A program made the translations under genes and the position numbers. Below the pieces are notes generated by a model. The model did not search any database. It had not been told where the DNA came from and saw only the letters and a program-made list of their open reading frames with translations. Of a stretch of 64,000 bases of DNA, positions 44,050-51,994 are shown piece by piece. Origin of the DNA: Chitinophagales bacterium 65-1 (GTDB taxonomy: Bacteria; Bacteroidota; Bacteroidia; Chitinophagales; Chitinophagaceae); NCBI GenBank assembly GCA_002050465.1, contig MWYX01000060.1, positions 1-64,000 on the forward strand, given 5' to 3'. Each line of letters opens with the position of its first letter. Position 1 is the stretch's first letter.

Positions 44050-45492
44050 ATGAGTACATCCACCCTTTCAAGATCACTGGGATTAAAGCTTGTAGTTGTA
44101 GTGGTTATCGGAAATATTATTGGTTCCGGAGTGTATAAGAAAGTTGCACCTATGGCTGCAGAACTGAATTCTTCTGGATGGGTTTTAATAGCATGGGTAC
44201 TTGCCGGTATAATAAGTTTGTTTGGTGCTTTATGTAATGCTGAAGTTGCAGGAATTTTAGCAGATACGGGCGGAGAGTACGTCTACTATAAAAAAATATA
44301 CAATCGTTTTTTTGCATTTATGTTTGGCTGGAGTTTGTTTACTGTAATACAAACGGCGGCTATCTCTGCTTTAGCATATTTATTTGCACAATCGCTAAAC
44401 AGTATAATTCATTTCCCTCCACTATTGCCTGCTTTAGCCACTATAAATATTGGCGAAGTTTTTTATCCATTTGCTGATCTGAATGTAAAGCTCACTGCTA
44501 TTGTTCTTATCATTATTCTTACCTGGATAAATACCCGGGGCATTAAAACAGGAGCCGGTATGAGCATGGCAATTTTATTACTTGTATTCGCAGGAATATT
44601 TACCATAATTATTTTTGGATTGAGCAGTGGAAGCTCTAATCTTAACAACATTCAATTACAAACTGCAGATAATTCAACAGTAACTATAAGCGCAGTATTT
44701 ACTGCCATGCTTGCCGCATTCTGGGCCTATCAGGGATGGGCTGCTGTTGGCTATGTGGGAGGTGAAATAAAAAATGCACACCGCAATATTCCCCGTGGAA
44801 TTGCAATTGGGATTTTTACAGTAATAGCTGTTTATCTTTTAGTTAATACTACCTACCTGTCGTTATTATCTACCCAACAGCTAAATGAAATTTATAATGT
44901 GGGGAATAAAATTGCCGCAGTGGAAGCGGTTAGAAGTTTTTGGGGTCAGAACGGAGCATTTTTTATTTCTATTCTTATTTTGATTACTACGCTTGGCTGC
45001 TGCAATGCAACTATATTTTCTTCGGCCCGTCCATATTATGCAATGGCAAAAGAGGGTTTATTTTTTAAAAAGGTGGAAAAATTAAATGATAAACATGCAC
45101 CTGCTAACTCATTGTTGTACCAGGGTGTTTGGGCATGCCTTCTTGTACTCTCCGGCACTTTTGATCAGCTGACGGATATGATAATTTTTGCGGTATTTAT
45201 TTATTATGGCGCAACTACTTTGGGTGTTTTTATTTTGCGCAAAAAAATGCCTGATGCACCCCGGCCCTATAAAGTATGGGGTTATCCTGTTGTTCCTGCA
45301 ATTGTAATATTATTTTGTGCCTGCCTTGTATTCAATACTATTTTTAGTCGTCCACGTGAGGCTGTTATAGGGGTTGTACTTATGTTAACAGGTGTGCCTA
45401 TGTATTGGTGGTTTAAAAAAAGATATGCTCAAAGTGATACAACAGACCCTAATTTAAATGCAGACCAGGCACAAAAAAATATGGATCAATAG
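44050..45492 (+). CDS. APC family amino acid permease
   Basis: 480 residues, 12 membrane segments. GNIIGSGVYKKVAPMAAELN (the helix 1 GSGI-type substrate motif), GWVLIAWVLAGIISLFGALC, AEVAGILADTGGEYVYYKKI and the FWAYQGWAAVGYVGGEIKNA helix-6 region are those of LAT-like APC exchangers. ATG 44050 is preferred over TTG 44032. 53 bases after the ATP-grasp gene, same strand. The 3' end overlaps an opposing small gene by 44 bases. Confidence 0.9.
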   Translation: MSTSTLSRSLGLKLVVVVVIGNIIGSGVYKKVAPMAAELNSSGWVLIAWVLAGIISLFGALCNAEVAGILADTGGEYVYYKKIYNRFFAFMFGWSLFTVIQTAAISALAYLFAQSLNSIIHFPPLLPALATINIGEVFYPFADLNVKLTAIVLIIILTWINTRGIKTGAGMSMAILLLVFAGIFTIIIFGLSSGSSNLNNIQLQTADNSTVTISAVFTAMLAAFWAYQGWAAVGYVGGEIKNAHRNIPRGIAIGIFTVIAVYLLVNTTYLSLLSTQQLNEIYNVGNKIAAVEAVRSFWGQNGAFFISILILITTLGCCNATIFSSARPYYAMAKEGLFFKKVEKLNDKHAPANSLLYQGVWACLLVLSGTFDQLTDMIIFAVFIYYGATTLGVFILRKKMPDAPRPYKVWGYPVVPAIVILFCACLVFNTIFSRPREAVIGVVLMLTGVPMYWWFKKRYAQSDTTDPNLNADQAQKNMDQ

Positions 45493-45772
45493 AATATTCC
45501 CTTTCTATAAGTGGTGATGCTTCGCTAAGGTCAATGCCAAGAAATGCCCTGCAGTGCCTTATATGCCAAAGGAAAAGTTTTTTACCTTCTTTGGTTTTTT
45601 GAACCAGTTCGGGAAGCATTTCATTTAATAAGCCATTCCAGCAGGCATCTTCCAGTTTCTCAGTTGCAGAAAGTTTGTTCTTATCTTCAACTATTTTTTC
45701 TGCCCATTCTCTTTCAGAGAATTTGGTACCTGTTAATAAAAGTATTTCCTGTTGTGTAGATCGTGCTTTCAT
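45449..45772 (-). CDS. Conserved hypothetical protein
   Basis: 107 residues, mostly helical, with a distinctive LFLWHIRHCRAFLGIDLSEA followed by SPLIEREYSIDPYFF. I believe similar short proteins exist in Chitinophagaceae but cannot name a family. Its 3' end lies 44 bases inside the permease gene on the opposite strand. Codon use and sequence look protein-like. No motif suggests a function. Confidence 0.6.
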   Translation of the reverse strand: MKARSTQQEILLLTGTKFSEREWAEKIVEDKNKLSATEKLEDACWNGLLNEMLPELVQKTKEGKKLFLWHIRHCRAFLGIDLSEASPLIEREYSIDPYFFVPGLHLN

Positions 45773-45904
45773 AACAAAGTTGTTTTAAAAACATTCATTA
45801 ATAAGATGACTTTTAAATGTGTTTAATACATTTTGAATTATGAAAGTTCTGTTAAGAAACAGCCTTTTAATCCTAAAAAAAATAACTAAATCAGCTAAGA
45901 AGTA

Positions 45905-47047
45905 TCACAGGTTATTTCTACCTACAAAAATCAATTTTGCTATTTGCATGGCAACACGTTTTAGATTAAACGTAGTTAGCTCCAATGCATCGTGCAGGTT
46001 AAGTGGTTCATGTTCTATGGATAATAAAACATCAAAATATTTTTCTAAGTCCGGGTTTGGTAATAGTGGCACCCTACCGGCAAGGCCTATTACAGGAATA
46101 CCCTTTTGCTTTGCTCTCCGGGCCACACCAAAAGGTCCCTTTCCCTGCAATGTTTGGTTATCAATACTTCCTTCGCCGGTTATAACTACATCACTTCTAT
46201 TCAAGGCTTCGTCAAAATTTGTAAGATGCAAAAAATGATCTATGCCGTTTACAAGTTTCGCTTTAGCTAAGGCAGATAAACCGGCGGCAGCACCACCTGC
46301 AGTTCCCCCGAATTTTATTAAGGACATATTTATGCCTGTTTGTTTAAAAACAACATCATTATATTTTACAAGGGAATCCTCAAGTTTTTTTATCATTTCC
46401 GGATTAGCTCCTTTTTGGGGTCCGAAGATAGCCGCAGCTCCATTGATACCTAACAATAGATTATCAACATCACACAAAATAATCAGTTCACAATCCAAAA
46501 TTCTATTATCAAGTAACGACAAATCAATGCTATCCAGTTTAATCAGGTTTTCAGGAAGGTTTTCTAAATTGCAACGATCAGCGTCAAGAAACTGAACCCC
46601 TAATTCACTTAAGATTCCTGTACCGCCATCCACAGTGGCGGAACCTCCCATAGCTATAATTATCTTGCTTACACCTTTATTTAATGCAGCTTTAATTAAC
46701 TCACCTGTTCCTGATGAAGACGCCAGCATAGGATTGAGTTCTTGTACTTGTAAATGTCGTAACCCGCTTGCATTGGCCATTTCTATAACTGCATCAGTTC
46801 CACCGTTTATTAACCCAAAAGTTGTTTTAATTTTTCTTCCAAGGGCATCCGGCACTTCAGCTTTTACTATTGTTCCATTGAAATGTTTTATAATAAGATC
46901 AGCGGTTCCATCACCTCCATCCCCAATAGGAAAACATTCTGAAGTGAGATTAAATTTACTATGGAGTAAACCTTGTTCTATTGCATTTGCAGCAGTAACC
47001 GCATCAACACTATTTTTAAAAGCATTTGGAGCAATGAGGATATGCAT
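45905..47047 (-). CDS. glxK: Glycerate kinase (GarK/GlxK type)
   Basis: Phosphorylates D-glycerate to 2-phosphoglycerate (this class). MHILIAPNAFKNSVDAVTAA begins the family; PIGDGGDGTADLI, IEMANASGLRHL, SSSGTGELI, IAMGGSATVDGGTGILSELG and the FGPQKGANPE motif are all present. 380 residues. It starts three bases after the stop of the GntP-type permease, so the pair forms an import-and-phosphorylate unit for glycerate or a related sugar acid. Confidence 0.95.
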   Translation of the reverse strand: MHILIAPNAFKNSVDAVTAANAIEQGLLHSKFNLTSECFPIGDGGDGTADLIIKHFNGTIVKAEVPDALGRKIKTTFGLINGGTDAVIEMANASGLRHLQVQELNPMLASSSGTGELIKAALNKGVSKIIIAMGGSATVDGGTGILSELGVQFLDADRCNLENLPENLIKLDSIDLSLLDNRILDCELIILCDVDNLLLGINGAAAIFGPQKGANPEMIKKLEDSLVKYNDVVFKQTGINMSLIKFGGTAGGAAAGLSALAKAKLVNGIDHFLHLTNFDEALNRSDVVITGEGSIDNQTLQGKGPFGVARRAKQKGIPVIGLAGRVPLLPNPDLEKYFDVLLSIEHEPLNLHDALELTTFNLKRVAMQIAKLIFVGRNNL

Positions 47048-47050
47048 AGC

Positions 47051-48388
47051 TTATAACAATTTAGATAAAATATATACCATAAGCAGTGTGGTTAAGCCCA
47101 TGAGCAAGGTGGCGACCGAATAAACTTTCAGCATAGCGTTCATATCCAGTCCTGAAAATTTAGCTATTACCCAGAAGTAAGCATCGTTTGCATGAGATAT
47201 CATCATAGATCCGGCACCCATTGATAACACACAAAGAAGATATCCTTTATCAGAGTCTAATCCGAGGGCGGGTAATAATGGTAATACAATCGATGCCGCT
47301 GTAATTATTGCAACAGTTGAAGAGCCCTGGGCAGTTTTTAAAATAAACGTAAGCAAAAATGGAAAAAGAATTCCAAGGGTAGATAAAGAAATAGATTGGC
47401 TAAAATGCTCACCAATTCTGGTGGCAGCCAGCACAGCGCCAAATGCACCCCCGGCGCCAATTATAATAAGTATCCCACCCGCTTTTTCAATTGCATCATG
47501 AAGAAGCAAACTAAAGGAATGTTTATTCCACCCTTTCTTGCAATTCAGCGCTAACAGAACTCCTATTGACAATGCAATTACCGGGTCTCCTAAAATAAGA
47601 AAATGATTTATCCAGTTATAAGCGCCGGTTTTATCTATCACTAAAAATGATTTTAATGCAATCAATACTATGGGAATAATAACAGGAAGGAATGCTTTAA
47701 TAACCGAAGGTTTTGTTGAAGCTGTTTTTTTTATATCTGCAGTGATATCTTCCGGGTTAGAAGACATAGAAAATTTTTTACCCGCAAAATTCGCCCAAAG
47801 ATATCCCACAACTGTTGCAGGTATAGCAATCAAAATTCCAATTAAAATAACTTTACCAATATCCACTCCTATAATTCCCGCGGCTGCAGCGGCTCCCGGA
47901 TGAGGAGGAATTAAACAATGTACAGAATATAAACCTGTAGCCAGGCTAACTGACATTACTACAATAGAAACTGCAGTACGCTTTGCCAGAGAGTTATTCA
48001 ACCCGCTGAGAACGATATACCCCGAATCGCAAAAAATGGGTAACCCCACAATAAAGCCTGTGATACTCATTGCCATCGCTGCATACTTTTCTCCCGTTTT
48101 TTTTAGAATAAACGATGCCATCACTTTTGTGCTATTAGTATGTTCCAGCAAGATGCCAAGCGTAGTGCCTAAAACAATTATAAGCCCCAGAGACTTCATA
48201 ATGTTTCCAAATCCATCTTTGATTAATGTAATAACATCTGCAACAGGAAAACCTACACCTAATCCAACTACAAAACATGATAGTATCAAAGCAAAAAAAG
48301 GATGCACCCTGTATTTTGCAGTGAGTAATACAATTAGAATGATACCGGCTAATAAACAAATGGAAACATATAAAAAAGAATGTGCCAT
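47051..48388 (-). CDS. GntP family sugar-acid:H+ symporter
   Basis: 445 residues, about 12-14 membrane helices. FALILSCFVVGLGVGFP, GFGNIMKSLGLIIVLGTTLG, GLPIFCDSGYIVLSGL and LIPPHPGAAAAAGIIGVDIG are GntP/GntT hallmarks; AQGSSTVAIITAASIVLPLL is in the second half. Members carry gluconate, glycerate, fructuronate and similar acids. Direct coupling with glycerate kinase (3-base gap) favours glycerate. A TAAGTTTG -7 box lies 40 bases upstream. Confidence 0.93.
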   Translation of the reverse strand: MAHSFLYVSICLLAGIILIVLLTAKYRVHPFFALILSCFVVGLGVGFPVADVITLIKDGFGNIMKSLGLIIVLGTTLGILLEHTNSTKVMASFILKKTGEKYAAMAMSITGFIVGLPIFCDSGYIVLSGLNNSLAKRTAVSIVVMSVSLATGLYSVHCLIPPHPGAAAAAGIIGVDIGKVILIGILIAIPATVVGYLWANFAGKKFSMSSNPEDITADIKKTASTKPSVIKAFLPVIIPIVLIALKSFLVIDKTGAYNWINHFLILGDPVIALSIGVLLALNCKKGWNKHSFSLLLHDAIEKAGGILIIIGAGGAFGAVLAATRIGEHFSQSISLSTLGILFPFLLTFILKTAQGSSTVAIITAASIVLPLLPALGLDSDKGYLLCVLSMGAGSMMISHANDAYFWVIAKFSGLDMNAMLKVYSVATLLMGLTTLLMVYILSKLL

Positions 48389-48427
48389 GCGTTGTAAAAA
48401 TTTTATAACAAATTTGAACTACTGCTT

Positions 48428-48435
48428 CAAACTTA
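48428..48435 (-). promoter_or_regulatory. Probable -7 box of the permease-glycerate kinase operon
   Basis: TAAGTTTG on the minus strand, 40 bases before the permease start. No -33 partner at the right distance. Confidence 0.4.
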
Positions 48436-48593
48436 ACACTTTTAATCCTGTTGGATTACCATGGTCTTTATCTTATTAAATTTTGGTTCATCAAAAACAG
48501 ACAATAAAATTTCTTTTCTGATTAAGAAACTTATTTTTTTAATATTAAGGCAGCATTTTTTGGTAAAAGTATTATGATCTTTAATTTAGCAAT

Positions 48594-48878
48594 ATGAATT
48601 TATCATCTTTCAAAGAAAGCTTATCGGGAATTGAACCTCCGCAAGAGGCATCTGTTTATTTAAAAGCCTTATGGTACGATGCAAAGGGTGAGTGGGGTAA
48701 AGCGCATAAATTAATACAGGATGTAGACGATAAAAATGCAGCATGGATACATGCATACCTTCATCGTAAAGAAGAAGATATTAGCAATGCTGATTATTGG
48801 TACAGGCGGGCCGGTAAAAGAAGGTCAGAGACCTCATTAGAAAATGAATGGGAACAATTAGTTACTGAATTCCTTTAA
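48594..48878 (+). CDS. Conserved hypothetical protein
   Basis: 94 residues, soluble and helical. The WIHAYLHRKEEDISNADYWY segment followed by RRAGKR is a pattern I recognise from short, widespread hypothetical proteins (YLHR-EGD-NA-YWY-RAG); function unknown. The first half (EASVYLKALWYDAKGEWGKA) looks like a TPR-like helical pair. Single gene. Confidence 0.78.
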   Translation: MNLSSFKESLSGIEPPQEASVYLKALWYDAKGEWGKAHKLIQDVDDKNAAWIHAYLHRKEEDISNADYWYRRAGKRRSETSLENEWEQLVTEFL

Positions 48879-48993
48879 GACTTAATTAATCCACTACTCT
48901 CCTATCTTCAGTAATTATCATTTTCGGCCAGTGTTTCTTATAATGTATATTCTGCCTTATAAAAAACATTATTTTCAATTTTAAACAAATACT

Positions 48994-49452
48994 ATGAAAG
49001 TTTTTTCTTTATTTATCTTGATTCTATTTACATATAATCAGCTAAATGCGCAAAGCCCAAATGCAAACTACGATTCTGTTCTTGCGAAAAAATTAAATGC
49101 CAACTCAAATGGTATGAAGAGATATTATGTTGTAATACTTAAAACAGGCCCGGTTATTATTCCGGACAAAACTAAGCTGGACAGCATATTTAGCGGCCAC
49201 ATGAAAAACATTGGTGAACTTGCTTCAAAAAATAAGTTGGCTGTTGCCGGCCCCTTGGGCAAAAATGATAAAAGCTACCGGGGTATCTTTATATTGAACA
49301 CAGAAAGCAAAGATGAGGCGGAAAAAATGGTTGAGTCTGACCCTGCTGTTCAGGCAAACGTATTGGCTGCAGAATATTATCCATTATTTGCCAGTGCGGC
49401 TTTGATGCAGACTTTAGAAATACATAAAAAAATAGTAAAGAGTAATCCTTAA
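48994..49452 (+). CDS. Exported YCII-domain protein
   Basis: 152 residues. Signal peptide (cleavage after LNA), then a ferredoxin-like YCII domain: MKRYYVVILKTGPVI, HMKNIGELASKNKLAVAGPL, then YRGIFILNTESKDEAEKMVE and a DPAVQANVLAAEYYP stretch. YCII domains bind or process small molecules in muconolactone-isomerase-like folds; secreted forms are common in Bacteroidetes and have no assigned role. Terminator hairpin follows within 10 bases. Confidence 0.85.
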   Translation: MKVFSLFILILFTYNQLNAQSPNANYDSVLAKKLNANSNGMKRYYVVILKTGPVIIPDKTKLDSIFSGHMKNIGELASKNKLAVAGPLGKNDKSYRGIFILNTESKDEAEKMVESDPAVQANVLAAEYYPLFASAALMQTLEIHKKIVKSNP

Positions 49453-49458
49453 TAAAAA

Positions 49459-49485
49459 ATACCCTCATCAATAAGACGAGGGTAT
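49459..49485. terminator. Bidirectional terminator between the YCII gene and the Tyr-rich lipoprotein gene
   Basis: ATACCCTC / GAGGGTAT, perfect eight-pair stem, 11-base loop. On the minus strand it is followed by T6; on the plus strand by an AT-rich stretch. It sits between convergent genes. Confidence 0.75.
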
Positions 49486-49503
49486 AAATATTTAGAAGCT
49501 TTT

Positions 49504-49935
49504 TTATTGCCGGTTTCTTACTTCACCATTAGGTAAAGTTATTGTTCCATCCGGAGAGACTCTTGTTCCATCAGGAAGTCTTTTCTCCCTGGGTTGTTCA
49601 ACTTGTCTTTCAACCCGGGGCTGTACATAGCGAGGTTGTGCCTCTCTATAATATTCCCGTCTTACATTATTTCTGTAATTGTCTCTGCTATAGTAGCGAT
49701 CACGATAAACAGGAGAATTATAAACGGGCACATCATAATAACGGCCGGTATTATAATCATAAATACGCTGTGTAATATATCTGTCATATCCTTGATTATA
49801 ATAAGGATCGTATTGCTGCTGTTGCCGCCAATTGTTATAACTTCTTTGCTGTGGGTAATATTCCCCAGGGTCAGTAACCGTGCAACTTGCAAGGCTTATA
49901 AGAATTATGAAGGCTGCAAATATGAATGTTTTCAT
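49504..49935 (-). CDS. Tyr/Arg/Gln-rich lipoprotein, unknown function
   Basis: 143 residues from ATG 49935: signal peptide with lipobox SLASC, then a low-complexity body dominated by Tyr, Arg, Asn and Gln (RSYNNWRQQQQYDPYYNQGY) and a C-terminal PDGTRVSPDGTITLPNGEV, a short repeat of [P/S]DGT/NGxx units. No family beyond this. An upstream ATG at 49974 would put 13 residues before the signal peptide and is less likely. Confidence 0.75.
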   Translation of the reverse strand: MKTFIFAAFIILISLASCTVTDPGEYYPQQRSYNNWRQQQQYDPYYNQGYDRYITQRIYDYNTGRYYDVPVYNSPVYRDRYYSRDNYRNNVRREYYREAQPRYVQPRVERQVEQPREKRLPDGTRVSPDGTITLPNGEVRNRQ

Positions 49936-50067
49936 GTGTGTAATTTGTACTTTAATAGGACAAAATTCATGCATGAATGTTTAAAAAACTACATTAGAAA
50001 GCAGTATTTAACTTTCCTTTAATGTAAACTTTATAAATTAAGCAGGATATGCATTCCGGAGTAGTTG

Positions 50068-50298
50068 TTAAAGGCTTTTTGCATAATACTTATTTCTAAG
50101 TATCTCAAATTTATTTCTTAATTCCACAGAAAGCAGGTCAATGGAATTTCCATTAAAGGAAGGAATAAATTTCGTGTGGGTGGGATTAATGAATCTGATA
50201 GTGCCATCCCATTTATCTTTAAATCTCTGCGGGGCATTTTCTACCATTTTTGAAAATTCATCAATAAATTTTTGCTGCTGATCTATTTCGATATTCAT
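50068..50298 (-). CDS. Small hypothetical protein
   Basis: 76 residues, soluble, mixed charge (KFIDEFSKMVENAPQRFKDK, IDLLSVELRNKFEILRNKYY). It starts 49 bases after the stop of the channel gene in the same direction. No family recognised. Composition is protein-like, but short length keeps confidence modest. Confidence 0.5.
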   Translation of the reverse strand: MNIEIDQQQKFIDEFSKMVENAPQRFKDKWDGTIRFINPTHTKFIPSFNGNSIDLLSVELRNKFEILRNKYYAKSL

Positions 50299-50347
50299 AT
50301 CTCTAGGTTATGCCTGAAGGTAAGCTTATAAACCGGTAAAGGTATAT

Positions 50348-51391
50348 TTACTTCTTATGGTCTACATTGCCCTTCATCTCTTCTATTTGCATACGTGTGC
50401 CAAGAACTATTACTTTCATACCGCTGTTTATTAAAGTTTCTTCAGGCGGATTGATAATAAATTTCCCTTCAGCATTTTTAATTCCAATGCAATTAACCCC
50501 TGTTTTCCGCCATGCCATTATTTCGAGCAGTGTTTTGTCTTTTAATTCAGGTGGAAGAATTTCATATCCTACAGATTCAAGGTGAATAGATTCACCTTCT
50601 TCTCCTGATAAATAATCAATAAATTCAATAATGTCAGGTTTTGAAACAAGCGTAGCCATATGCGTACCGCCTATTTTATCGGGAGAAATAACATTATCAG
50701 CTCCGGCTTTTCTAAGTTTTATCCCTGATGCAGAAGTGGATGAACGGCTAATGATCTGAATATTATCACTTAGTGATCTTGCGGATAAAACTATATATAC
50801 ATTATCTGCGTCTTCCGGCAAGGTAGTTATCAGGGCTTTAGCTTTGTCAATTCCTGCACTTAACAAAACATCATCATCCGTGGAATTTCCTTTTATATAT
50901 AAGATACCTTCTTTTTTAAATAATTCCTGTTCAATACGTTCATCGTTATTTTCTATCACCACAAATTGTACTTTATGATTGCCTAAGATCTTTGCTGCCT
51001 GCTTACCGTTTCGGCCATAGCCACATATAATAACATGATTTTTTAATTCTTTAATAGCGGACATAATTTTACGTGTTTTAAAAAATTTATTCATTTCTCC
51101 ATCAATAACAAAACGGGCAAGCTTGGCAAAGGCATAAGCAAATGTGGCAAAGCTTGAAATGATAAGTAACACATTAAAGACTCTTCCCGCCTTACTAAGA
51201 TGATGCACTTCAGCATACCCAACCGTTGTAATGGTTATTATTGTCATGTAAAGAGCATCAAAGAAGTTAAATCCTTCTATCAACATAAAACCAATAATCC
51301 CCGACAAAATAATAACTGCAATAACTAAGAGGGGCAAAAATAATTTATACGGAATATTAAATATTAATTTTATCGAACTGATTTTTGCCAT
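50348..51391 (-). CDS. Potassium channel protein with TrkA-N (RCK) domain
   Basis: 347 residues. Two membrane helices (about 15-35 and 70-92) around a pore loop with ITITTVGYAEVHHLS, where the usual filter TVGYG or TVGFG reads TVGYA. Then a cytoplasmic Rossmann RCK domain: NHVIICGYGRNGKQAAKIL (NAD-type GxGxxG), FVVIENNDERIE, and a TrkA-C-like C-terminal domain (LLEIMAWRKTGVNCIGI). A 2TM ligand-gated K+ channel of the MthK type. Alone or first of two genes. Confidence 0.9.
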   Translation of the reverse strand: MAKISSIKLIFNIPYKLFLPLLVIAVIILSGIIGFMLIEGFNFFDALYMTIITITTVGYAEVHHLSKAGRVFNVLLIISSFATFAYAFAKLARFVIDGEMNKFFKTRKIMSAIKELKNHVIICGYGRNGKQAAKILGNHKVQFVVIENNDERIEQELFKKEGILYIKGNSTDDDVLLSAGIDKAKALITTLPEDADNVYIVLSARSLSDNIQIISRSSTSASGIKLRKAGADNVISPDKIGGTHMATLVSKPDIIEFIDYLSGEEGESIHLESVGYEILPPELKDKTLLEIMAWRKTGVNCIGIKNAEGKFIINPPEETLINSGMKVIVLGTRMQIEEMKGNVDHKK

Positions 51392-51431
51392 GGGATTAAG
51401 ATAGGAAAACTACACCAGCTTTATTTAGTTT

Positions 51432-51845
51432 TTAATTTACCATATTATATTCCCAAATACTTAATGTTCCTCTTGCAGGGATTGGTGTATCAAATTGTTC
51501 GGCTTCTTCTAACATCCATGCATATCTTCCATCTGAATAATCACCGAATGCTTTCTCTTCCATAGTTAAACGATTAATTAATTCATCAGTCATTTGCAGG
51601 TTTTCAATTCTTATAACATCGGATATTGTTGCCTTACCTATTATTGCGCCAAAAGGTAAGTGTTTAAAATCAGGAATATATTTTTTAAAAAATAACAAAG
51701 AAGTGAATATACTTCCCGCTTTCCCCTGACTGGCATGTATTAAAATTGGTCCGCGGTATTTAGTTCCCCAACTTCTTGTTTCAATTGTCTTTACTCCTGT
51801 TACAACTAATGTTGCCCATGGCTGAAGTAAGGATATTGCTTTCAT
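51432..51845 (-). CDS. ASCH domain protein
   Basis: 137 residues. MKAISLLQPWATLVVTGVKT and IETRSW, YRGPILIHASQGKA and FGAIIGKATISDVI are the ASCH (PUA-like, RNA-binding) fold signatures. Some ASCH proteins are amidohydrolases of modified nucleosides or bind RNA; role here unknown. It precedes the channel gene by 40 bases on the same strand and is divergent from the SNF2 helicase. Confidence 0.88.
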   Translation of the reverse strand: MKAISLLQPWATLVVTGVKTIETRSWGTKYRGPILIHASQGKAGSIFTSLLFFKKYIPDFKHLPFGAIIGKATISDVIRIENLQMTDELINRLTMEEKAFGDYSDGRYAWMLEEAEQFDTPIPARGTLSIWEYNMVN

Positions 51846-51913
51846 GCGATAAATATCAGAATTAATTTCTCAACAATCTTTCAATTACAAATTAAATCAC
51901 AACAAAATTGAAT

Positions 51914-51921
51914 TACTTTTG
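51914..51921 (+). promoter_or_regulatory. Probable -7 box of the SNF2 helicase gene
   Basis: TACTTTTG matches TAnnTTTG and would give a leader of about 65 bases. No clear -33 box. Confidence 0.4.
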
Positions 51922-51994
51922 CAAATTGCTCTTTTTTGAATGAATGTATTGAAGGTAACATCGTACCTCTAACATCTTAAATCGTACATATCGC

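Noticed and set aside
45345..45362. CACGTG core at 45353 and another at 22962 as further parS sites
   Set aside because: Flanking bases differ from the TGTTTCACGTGAAACA consensus at several positions, and both lie inside coding genes.
45840..46238. Plus-strand frames opposite glycerate kinase
   Set aside because: Mirror frames of a well-supported gene; no family likeness.
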